Origin: Bacillota bacterium
GTDB lineage: Bacteria; Bacillota; Clostridia; DSM-8532
DNA: 12,414 nucleotides
Assembly (NCBI GenBank): GCA_023440865.1
Contig: JAEXRM010000118.1
Coordinates: 1 to 12,414 of the forward strand
Direction: 5' to 3'
Shown: positions 7,925 through 12,414 of the stretch, one piece after another
How positions within the stretch are numbered: position 1 is the stretch's first letter
Layout of the letters: every line of letters starts with the position of its first letter
Position numbers and translations under genes: made by a program
Notes under the pieces: generated by a model
The model's database searches: none
Seen by the model: the letters and a program-made list of their open reading frames with translations, nothing else
What the model was told of the DNA's origin: nothing

Positions 7925-8072
7925 CCACGAACCTCGCCCTTGAGAAGGGCAGTGCATGAAGGTGGGCGTCCGATTGCGGCGGTGCGCGTGTGTGGTGGTG
8001 CGTGCGCTGTTGTTCCGAACGGACGCTGCCGTATCCTTACCACCGGTGCGTCTGTCGAAAAACCACGAGTCC

Positions 8073-8102
8073 ATTGTACGCACCAAAACGGATCCAGGTA
8101 AA
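8073..8102 (-). promoter_or_regulatory. Candidate promoter for the acyltransferase-gltS operon
   Basis: On the minus strand, TTTACC (8102-8097) and TACAAT (8078-8073) are separated by 18 nt. The -10 matches consensus in 5 of 6 positions and the -35 in 4 of 6. The predicted start near 8066 would leave a leader of about 150 nt before the ATG at 7913. I see nothing recognisable in that leader. Confidence 0.5.
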
Positions 8103-8143
8103 GAGGTTCCGTGGCGGTTCTTCATCGGGATTCCGTCGCCGCA

Positions 8144-8173
8144 TTGACAGGTGACCTTCGGGCATGGAATCAT
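8144..8173 (+). promoter_or_regulatory. Candidate promoter for the lipoprotein gene
   Basis: A perfect TTGACA (8144-8149) is followed after 18 nt by AATCAT (8168-8173), a weak -10 with 4 of 6 matches. The ATG is at 8219. It is divergent from the acyltransferase promoter; the -35 boxes are about 42 bp apart. Confidence 0.45.
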
Positions 8174-8218
8174 GAAGCGGGAATCCCCACATGTCCGATT
8201 GCCGACAGGAGGCCCCGC

Positions 8219-8716
8219 ATGGACCGGAAACGGATGATGCCGCACACCTTGGCGCTGCTTCTCCCCCTGTGCCTGCTCTGTCTGTTCACCGGCTGCGCCG
8301 GCCCGCCGCGCAACGGCGCGGCTGCATCCTCCGACCGTGTCGGCGAAATCCTCTACGAGCATGTCATGGAACAGAACGAGGCGCTCGCCGCCGAGAACAA
8401 GGAGCTGCGTGTGCAGATTTCGCGGCTGGAGGTGCGCGAGCGCGAGCTGCGTGCCACCACCCTCGCCTATGCCGCGGCCCCGGCCGGCCACGTGCTTGCC
8501 GGGGAGGCTGCGGAGCTGCTGTGGATGCCGTCGCGGCATGCCATGCCGACCGGTTCCGTCGGCACGGGCGCGTCGCTGGCCGTCGACCTCGAGGGGACGG
8601 ACGAGGAGGGTGTGACCTGGCTGTTCGTCCATCAGGAGGCGGCCGGACCGGAAGACGCCCCGCTGCTGGCCGGATGGATCCGGAAGGACCGGACGGAACC
8701 TGATGCGGGAGAGTAG
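8219..8716 (+). CDS. Small coiled-coil lipoprotein, function unknown
   Basis: A 165-residue protein with a type II signal peptide: basic MDRKRMMPH, a leucine-rich core, then a lipobox-like FTGC with lipidated Cys23. The Phe at -3 is less usual than Leu or Val. Residues about 39-72 form a heptad-rich helix (ILYEHVMEQNEALAAENKEL and onward), so the exported protein probably makes a coiled-coil stalk or dimer. The remaining ~85 residues look beta-rich and end VTWLFV...AGWIRKDRT, similar to the last strands of bacterial SH3 domains; this is a weak inference. The start is set by AGGAGG (8207-8212), 6 nt before the ATG. The frame is also open upstream to 8111, but that extension would bury the signal peptide behind 36 residues. 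It lies on the same strand just before the riboswitch-controlled wall hydrolase, but that gene has its own promoter. An envelope or wall role is plausible; I do not recognise the family. Confidence 0.8.
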   Translation: MDRKRMMPHTLALLLPLCLLCLFTGCAGPPRNGAAASSDRVGEILYEHVMEQNEALAAENKELRVQISRLEVRERELRATTLAYAAAPAGHVLAGEAAELLWMPSRHAMPTGSVGTGASLAVDLEGTDEEGVTWLFVHQEAAGPEDAPLLAGWIRKDRTEPDAGE

Positions 8717-8761
8717 TCGCGGGTGCGGTTCTCCGCGTGGAAGGCTGCCGGGACGCGATGC

Positions 8762-8808
8762 TGTGCATGCTGCACAAAACAGCGGTGAAAGCGCACGATT
8801 TTCTCGTG
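8762..8808. other. Two small dyads upstream of the riboswitch promoter
   Basis: TGTGCA (8762-8767) and TGCACA (8771-8776) form a perfect dyad around a 3-nt centre. CACGA/TCGTG (8794-8798 with 8804-8808) lies just 5 bp before the -35 box. Either could be an operator or part of a weak terminator for the lipoprotein transcript. No T-tract follows, so termination is less likely. Confidence 0.25.
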
Positions 8809-8813
8809 AAAGA

Positions 8814-8842
8814 TTGCATCTCCGCGCATGCCCTGTTATAAT
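8814..8842 (+). promoter_or_regulatory. Strong promoter of the riboswitch-hydrolase transcript
   Basis: TTGCAT (8814-8819) is followed by a 17-nt spacer and a perfect TATAAT (8837-8842). The predicted start near 8849 falls about 8 nt before the riboswitch aptamer, which is the expected placement. Confidence 0.85.
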
Positions 8843-8856
8843 GACAAAGTTCAACA

Positions 8857-9019
8857 GGCTGAATCTCCGCCATGGCGGAGTACGGAGGACCCACAACTGG
8901 GGCGAATCCGAAGCCGCATCCCCTCGGGGAACCGCTCCGGGAAAGCGCAACCGCTTCCCCGCACGGCGCGGCAAGGTAGGGAACCTGTATCCCGAGCCCG
9001 TCAGCTAACTTCGGAAGCC
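8857..9019 (+). promoter_or_regulatory. c-di-AMP riboswitch (ydaO/yuaA class)
   Basis: The conserved blocks of the ydaO class occur in order. A local hairpin CTCCGCC-AT-GGCGGAG (8865-8880) comes first, then GGAGGACCCA (8884-8893), GGGGCGAATCC (8899-8909), GGTAGGG (8975-8981) and CCCGTCAGCTAAC (8997-9009). The outer P1 helix can form between GGCT (8857-8860) and AGCC (9016-9019). A variable arm of about 60 nt (8913-8972, closed by GCCGC/GCGGC) is longer than in the B. subtilis ydaO example as I recall it. Members of this class bind c-di-AMP, usually lower expression when bound, and often sit upstream of wall hydrolases and potassium transporters, which matches the NlpC/P60 gene here. The Shine-Dalgarno AGGAGG begins only 5 nt after P1, so there is no separate terminator. 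Control is probably translational, or a direct effect of the folded aptamer on the start region. Confidence 0.93.
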
Positions 9020-9034
9020 ACGACAGGAGGCACC

Positions 9035-10063
9035 ATGTCCCGTACCCGTCCTGCCGCGCGCATCGCGCTCCTCACCCTGTCTTTCACCCTGCTGCTCAGC
9101 ACAGCCGCGGCGGCCGCTACCGGTTCCGTCAACGCGGTTCATGTCAAGTTCCGCCAGCTGCCCGACACCTCGTCCGGCATCATCGAGCTGCTGGAGAAGG
9201 ACACCCCGCTGACAATCATCAAGACCGAAGGCGACTGGTACCAGGTCCGCAAGGGCGATGTCACCGGTTATGTCTACTCGCAATATGTCACGGTCGTCGC
9301 GGAGCCTGCCGTGCATACGGCAGCCGACACCACAACGGCACCGTCCGCCTCTCCCGTGCCACCCTCTCCGGCAGCCGCCGACGCGGCCGGGCCGGGCGCT
9401 GTTGCCGCAACAGCCGCTTCCCCGGATGGCGCAACGACAGCACCGGCGGAAACACCAGCCGCGCCGGCTGAGACGATCGTATCGGTCGAGGCCAATTCCC
9501 TGAACATCCGCGCCGCCGCGGATGCGGCGTCAGAAAAGCGCGGGCAGCTGGTCCGCGACGATGAGGCCGTCCTACTCGATCAAGCGGGGGAATGGGCCAA
9601 GATCCGCACACAAAGCGGCATCATCGGATTTGTGCTGGCAAAGTACCTCACCCCCGTCGGATCGGACACCGTTTCGCGCGGCGCCGAGGGCTTGGCGGAC
9701 GAGCTCATTGATGTCGCCATGAAGCTGCGCGGCGTGCGCTATGTATACGGCGGCATGTCCGCCAAGGGGTTCGACTGCTCCGGTTTTGTCGGATATTGTT
9801 ATGATCGCATCGGCATCGACACGCCCCGGTCCTCCCACGAGTATGCGGGCATCGGAACCAAGGTTTCACGCGATGCCCTCCGTCCCGGAGACGTGTTGCT
9901 GTGGGACACCGATGGCGGCAGGCGCACGAACATCAGCCATGTCGGCATCTACCTGGGCAACGACAAGTTCATCCACGCATCCACCACCCTGCGCAAGGTC
10001 GTCGTGGCATCCGTTTCCGGATACCAGGCCAAGTTCCTGGGTGCGCGCAGGCTGCTCGACTGA
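9035..10063 (+). CDS. Secreted SH3-SH3-NlpC/P60 peptidoglycan endopeptidase
   Basis: A 342-residue exported wall hydrolase. A signal peptide spans about residues 1-28 (basic MSRTRPAAR, hydrophobic core, Ala-rich cleavage region). Two bacterial SH3 domains (about 31-87 and 149-207) probably bind the wall; they are joined by a Pro/Ala/Thr-rich linker (88-148). The C-terminal NlpC/P60 domain (about 222-342) carries Cys248 in FDCSGFV, His302 in SHVGIY and a third polar residue at His314 in FIHAS, the papain-like triad of this family. Family members cut the gamma-D-Glu-diamino acid bond in stem peptides. I chose the ATG at 9035, preceded by AGGAGG (9025-9030) with a short 4-nt spacing. The frame is open back to 8828, but that stretch is promoter and riboswitch. 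c-di-AMP control links wall remodelling to turgor or wall-stress signalling. The exact bond cut is inferred from the family. Confidence 0.93.
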   Translation: MSRTRPAARIALLTLSFTLLLSTAAAAATGSVNAVHVKFRQLPDTSSGIIELLEKDTPLTIIKTEGDWYQVRKGDVTGYVYSQYVTVVAEPAVHTAADTTTAPSASPVPPSPAAADAAGPGAVAATAASPDGATTAPAETPAAPAETIVSVEANSLNIRAAADAASEKRGQLVRDDEAVLLDQAGEWAKIRTQSGIIGFVLAKYLTPVGSDTVSRGAEGLADELIDVAMKLRGVRYVYGGMSAKGFDCSGFVGYCYDRIGIDTPRSSHEYAGIGTKVSRDALRPGDVLLWDTDGGRRTNISHVGIYLGNDKFIHASTTLRKVVVASVSGYQAKFLGARRLLD

Positions 10064-10078
10064 CAAACACGTGCTTTC

Positions 10079-10107
10079 CGGCTTGCGCCGAAATGCAGTA
10101 CCCGGGA
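10079..10107. repeat. Second copy of the REP-like intergenic element
   Basis: CGGCTTG (10079-10085), GCCG (10087-10090), AATGC (10092-10096) and CCGGGA (10102-10107) occur in the same order and nearly the same spacing as at 2169-2199. The CGGC/GCCG arms form a hairpin with a 4-nt loop. It starts 16 bp after the hydrolase stop codon. Confidence 0.5.
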
Positions 10108-10112
10108 GAAAG

Positions 10113-10129
10113 GCGCACCCTCTGTGCGC
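10113..10129. other. GCGCAC/GTGCGC hairpin next to the tandem repeat
   Basis: GCGCAC (10113-10118) pairs with GTGCGC (10124-10129) around the 5-nt loop CCTCT. The right arm abuts the first 34-bp repeat unit. No T-tract follows. Confidence 0.4.
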
Positions 10130-10214
10130 GAAGCACGCAGGAACGGTTCGGGGCGACCCGGCCGAAGCACGCAGGAATGGTTCGGGACGACCCGGCCGAA
10201 ACACGCAAGACCGG
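10130..10214. repeat. 34-bp tandem repeat, two full copies plus a degenerate third
   Basis: Unit 1 (10130-10163) and unit 2 (10164-10197) are each 34 bp and differ at two positions (C/T in AACGG versus AATGG, and G/A later). A third, degenerate half-unit begins at 10198 (GAAACACGCAAGACCGG). Each unit starts GAAGCACGCAGGAA and ends ACCCGGCC. Within each unit TTCGG can pair with CCGAA across the unit junction, and CGGG with CCCG inside. The period is not a multiple of three and the region has no supported ORF, so the repeat is non-coding. Confidence 0.8.
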
Positions 10215-10345
10215 TTTCCGTTGCCGGGCCGGCAGCCAGCACAGGAAAAGCCGCCCCACAGAGAAATCCAAGGCACAAAAGCCGCCTGCTGTCTGCAGCG
10301 GGATCCCTGCAGCCATCCCATAGAGAGAATCACGCCCCGAGAAAT
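10215..10345. other. Structured non-coding remainder of the 305-bp intergenic region
   Basis: No credible gene or promoter is visible here. GCCGGGCCGGC near 10223-10233 is close to palindromic. CTGCAG occurs twice (10293-10298 and 10307-10312) around CGGGATCC, giving a short hairpin. The stretch leads into the terminator at 10346. It is probably 3' untranslated sequence of the hydrolase transcript. Confidence 0.5.
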
Positions 10346-10369
10346 CCCTGGAGATGTCCAGGGTTTTTT
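10346..10369 (+). terminator. Rho-independent terminator of the hydrolase transcript
   Basis: A perfect 7-bp stem, CCCTGGA (10346-10352) with TCCAGGG (10357-10363), has the 4-nt loop GATG and six T residues directly after it. The last T overlaps the stop codon of the convergent kinase gene. In the minus direction the hairpin is followed by ATTTCTC, so weak bidirectional action is possible. Confidence 0.92.
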
Positions 10370-12162
10370 CATGTGGGAGCGGGATCGGTCGACTCCATCG
10401 GCAGCGAAACGGTGAAAACCGTGCCTTCGCCGGGGGTGCTGTCGACGGTGATGGTGCCGTCGTGCTGCCCCAGGATCTCCACACAGATGGCCAGACCCAG
10501 ACCGCTTCCCTTGCCGGCGCTCTTGGTCGTGTAGCCGAAATCGAAGATGTGTGGCAGGACGTCCTGCGGAATGCCGGTTCCCGTGTCGCGCACGCTGAAG
10601 AAGGCCGTGCGCCCCTCATGCCAGGTGCGGATCTCGATTTCCCCCTCGTCCCCGATCGCATGGACGGCATTGACCACCAGATTGATGACCACCTGCCCGA
10701 TGAGACCGGGATGGAAGGGGAACAGCGGCAGGTCTCCATATGCTTCGCGCATGCGGATGCGGCGCTTCCACAGGTTCGAGGTCAGCAGGACGACGCTTCG
10801 GAGGCATTCATTCAGATCGGCGGGCGCGGCATCCGCGCGGTCGGGACGTGAAAAGCTCCGCAGGCTTCCCATGAGGGCGGAAACGCGGTCGAGGGCCATG
10901 CGGCTCAGGCGCGCCGTTTCCGCCAGCTGTGCGAGCACGTCGCGCTGCACTTCCGGGAGCGCCGACAGGTCCGGGCGCGCGGACATCCGGTCGAGCAGCG
11001 CCTGCTGCCGGGCCATGTTGGCCGACACCGAATCGAGCGGTGCGGCGATTTCGTGGGAGATGGCGGCCGTCAGCTGGCCGACCGAGGCCAGACTCTGGCT
11101 GTTGATGACCTGAACCTGCGTGGCGCGGATTTCATCGCGGGAGGCCTCGAGTGCCTGGTTGCGGACCGTCCATTCGCGGTTGAGCGCGGACAGCTGGTTG
11201 ATCTGACCGGTCTCCGTCTCGCTTTCCTCACGCATCTTGTCGAGCAGGACATTTGCGTCCGACACGACCGACTGCAGTTCCTTGAGCGGGCGCCTGACCT
11301 GGATGCGTGTGTGCAGGGCGTCCTGAAAATCACCGTCGGCCATTTTCCAGAGCTGGTTTCCGACCGCCGCGAAGGGGCGGGAGAAGACCCGGGAAAAATG
11401 GCGGGAGAAGGGCAGCATGATCCAGACGGAGAGACCCGCGATGACGAACAAGGCAATAAGCAGCGAACCAAAGCGGGCCGCCCAGTAGTCGGGCACCAGC
11501 CGGACCAGGACCGTGCCCGCCGCGGCAGGGCCGACAGTCGTCATGGCGTCGTTGTCAAAGAGCGGGCGAAACAATCCGGCAAGGGACAGCGTATGGGTGA
11601 ACAGGCCATTGCCCTCCTCCGCCCACCCCGCATCCTCGTAGAGCAATGTGCCGTTCCACAGGACGCGGAACCGGGCCAGCTGCCGGATGGTCGTCCGGGC
11701 CGTCGCGGCGCCGAACAGGCGCTGGATGCCGGGAAGCCGCTCGTATTGCACGGAAGTGCCGGCAAAGCCGGCCATGCGGCTCCGGACCGCGTCGGCGGCC
11801 GGTGAGCCGTCGGCTGTCGCGGCCGTGGAAAGCGCTTCGTTTTCGCCTGTGGATGTAGCGGCAGACGGGGATGCCGATTCAGCGACAGCCGGCGCGCCCG
11901 CACCGATCACGCCGGCTCCCGCGGAGGCTTCCTGGAACAGGCTGTCCAGCTGGCTTTGCGCAAGTCCGGCCAACTGCGTCACAAGGTACTCGCCCTGCAG
12001 CCGGAAGGAGACCCATGTGAACAGCACGGTCAGAACCGACAGCAACGCGATCGCCAAAAAGGCGATCGACAGGACGGCACGCCGGTAGTTGCCGCGCAGT
12101 GTGCCCCGCGGAGCGGACGGATCCCTGCGGATGCGGAAACGGATGGACGGAGATTGCGTCAT
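10369..12162 (-). CDS. Membrane-bound sensor histidine kinase
   Basis: A 597-residue sensor kinase with two membrane segments (about 29-50 and 231-252) flanking an extracytoplasmic domain of about 180 residues. That domain contains an Ala/Ser/Thr/Gly-rich low-complexity stretch (about 79-125) before a folded-looking portion. A HAMP-like linker (about 252-310) and a coiled coil (about 310-355) follow. The DHp helix has His370 in SHEIAAPLDSV. ATPase motifs are QVVINLVVNAVHAI (N494, N498), DTGTG (526-530), FDFGYTTK (540-547) and GKGSGLGLAI (550-559), all intact. The ATG at 12162 has AAGGAG (12169-12174, minus strand) 6 nt upstream. It is divergent from a response regulator gene across about 160 bp, which makes that regulator a candidate partner. 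The input signal is not evident. The stop codon overlaps the T-tract of the convergent terminator. Confidence 0.92.
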   Translation of the reverse strand: MTQSPSIRFRIRRDPSAPRGTLRGNYRRAVLSIAFLAIALLSVLTVLFTWVSFRLQGEYLVTQLAGLAQSQLDSLFQEASAGAGVIGAGAPAVAESASPSAATSTGENEALSTAATADGSPAADAVRSRMAGFAGTSVQYERLPGIQRLFGAATARTTIRQLARFRVLWNGTLLYEDAGWAEEGNGLFTHTLSLAGLFRPLFDNDAMTTVGPAAAGTVLVRLVPDYWAARFGSLLIALFVIAGLSVWIMLPFSRHFSRVFSRPFAAVGNQLWKMADGDFQDALHTRIQVRRPLKELQSVVSDANVLLDKMREESETETGQINQLSALNREWTVRNQALEASRDEIRATQVQVINSQSLASVGQLTAAISHEIAAPLDSVSANMARQQALLDRMSARPDLSALPEVQRDVLAQLAETARLSRMALDRVSALMGSLRSFSRPDRADAAPADLNECLRSVVLLTSNLWKRRIRMREAYGDLPLFPFHPGLIGQVVINLVVNAVHAIGDEGEIEIRTWHEGRTAFFSVRDTGTGIPQDVLPHIFDFGYTTKSAGKGSGLGLAICVEILGQHDGTITVDSTPGEGTVFTVSLPMESTDPAPT

Positions 12163-12216
12163 GAAGGTCTCCTTGTGACGGTCCGGCTAGTGGCGACGCC
12201 GGTCGGGATCATATCA

Positions 12217-12245
12217 GATATACCACCGATCGGCTGACCGGGCAA
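12217..12245 (-). promoter_or_regulatory. Extended -10 promoter for the membrane kinase
   Basis: On the minus strand, TTGCCC (12245-12240) is followed after 17 nt by TATATC (12222-12217), preceded by the extended TGG. The ATG is at 12162. Its -10 region forms the left arm of the inverted repeat shared with the plus-strand promoter. Confidence 0.5.
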
Positions 12246-12271
12246 GCGGCGGAGGTCGGAACGGTGGTATA
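12219..12271. repeat. Perfect 10-bp inverted repeat in the divergent promoter region
   Basis: TATACCACCG (12219-12228) and CGGTGGTATA (12262-12271) are exact reverse complements separated by 33 bp. Each arm contains the extended -10 of one of the two divergent genes. The arms could simply be mirrored promoters, or could also be operator half-sites for a shared regulator. Confidence 0.6.
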
Positions 12272-12273
12272 CT
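12265..12273 (+). promoter_or_regulatory. Extended -10 promoter for the response regulator gene
   Basis: TGGTATACT has the extended TGn motif and a -10 matching TATAAT in 5 of 6 positions. No -35 is recognisable 17 nt upstream (AGCGGC), as is common for extended -10 promoters. The ATG lies about 50 bp downstream. Confidence 0.55.
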
Positions 12274-12323
12274 GGATAGGCACGCACACATGCCCCGCCA
12301 CCCCATCGCACGCGGAGGAAAAC

Positions 12324-12414
12324 ATGAACCGGACCATCATGATCGTCGACGATGAGCCCATGATCACCACCACCCTGGCAGCCCTGGTCCGCATCATGAT
12401 GAAGCAGGACGTTG
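12324..12414 (+). CDS. Response regulator, N-terminal receiver fragment cut by window end
   Basis: The first 30 codons are visible. MNRTIMIVDDEPMI shows beta-strand 1 and the acidic pair Asp9-Asp10 of a CheY-like receiver domain. The phospho-acceptor Asp (expected near residue 52-55) and any output domain lie beyond the window. GGAGG (12314-12318) lies 5 nt before the ATG. Divergent placement beside a membrane histidine kinase suggests it may be that kinase's partner; the soluble EAL/PAS kinase, which lacks a receiver, is an alternative donor. Confidence 0.85.
   Translation, partial: MNRTIMIVDDEPMITTTLAALVRIMMKQDV

Noticed and set aside
8111..8218. Upstream in-frame extension of the lipoprotein
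   Set aside because: It would place 36 residues before the signal peptide and overlaps the TTGACA box. The ATG at 8219 has a perfect Shine-Dalgarno.
8761..8782. LexA/SOS box (CTGT...ACAG)
   Set aside because: The spacing between the arms is 14 nt, not that of any SOS box I know, and the hydrolase context does not suggest SOS control.
7781..8974. Minus-strand open frame across the lipoprotein gene and the divergent promoters
   Set aside because: It runs through the riboswitch promoter, the lipoprotein and part of the acyltransferase in another frame, and has no domain signature.
8828..9034. Upstream in-frame extension of the NlpC/P60 gene
   Set aside because: The extension lies within the -10 box and the riboswitch. 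The ATG at 9035 has AGGAGG and a proper signal peptide.
10130..10214. CRISPR array
   Set aside because: The units are directly adjacent with no unique spacers, so this is a plain tandem repeat.

Overview
The window is a high-GC (by eye about 60-65%) bacterial chromosome segment with dense, well-spaced genes and clear Shine-Dalgarno sites. No transposase, integrase, phage gene, CRISPR array, rRNA or tRNA was seen. The GyrA sequence reads like those of Clostridia and other Bacillota. A c-di-AMP riboswitch in front of an SH3/NlpC-P60 wall hydrolase also fits Bacillota or another c-di-AMP-using lineage. The genus cannot be fixed from this window.

Layout, left to right. (1) The 3' part of gyrA (+), cut by the window start, ends at a rho-independent terminator at 2125-2152. 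(2) Convergent to it is a large soluble sensor histidine kinase (-), with a catalytically degenerate EAL-like domain, three PAS-like domains and a HisKA/HATPase core. (3) Upstream of that on the minus strand is a two-gene operon: a PlsC-type acyltransferase carrying a zinc ribbon and a PH/GRAM-like domain, overlapping by ATGA with a GltS-family sodium:glutamate symporter. (4) Divergent from the acyltransferase is a small coiled-coil lipoprotein (+). (5) Next on the plus strand comes a strong promoter, a full c-di-AMP (ydaO-type) riboswitch and a secreted SH3-SH3-NlpC/P60 hydrolase. A structured 305-bp region follows, holding a 34-bp tandem repeat and a strong terminator. (6) A two-transmembrane sensor histidine kinase (-) converges on that terminator. 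(7) At the right edge the first 30 codons of a response regulator (+) diverge from the membrane kinase. The two share an intergenic region containing a perfect 10-bp inverted repeat that coincides with two outward-facing extended -10 elements.

Themes: envelope biology (lipid acylation, glutamate uptake, wall hydrolysis under c-di-AMP control, a lipoprotein) and signalling (two kinases and a response regulator). The most unusual items are the degenerate EAL domain on a histidine kinase, the acyltransferase-zinc ribbon-PH fusion, the riboswitch lying almost directly against the ribosome binding site with no room for a terminator, the 34-bp tandem repeat, a REP-like element shared by two 3' intergenic regions, and the mirrored divergent promoters. 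I do not see a convincing wholly new multi-gene system.
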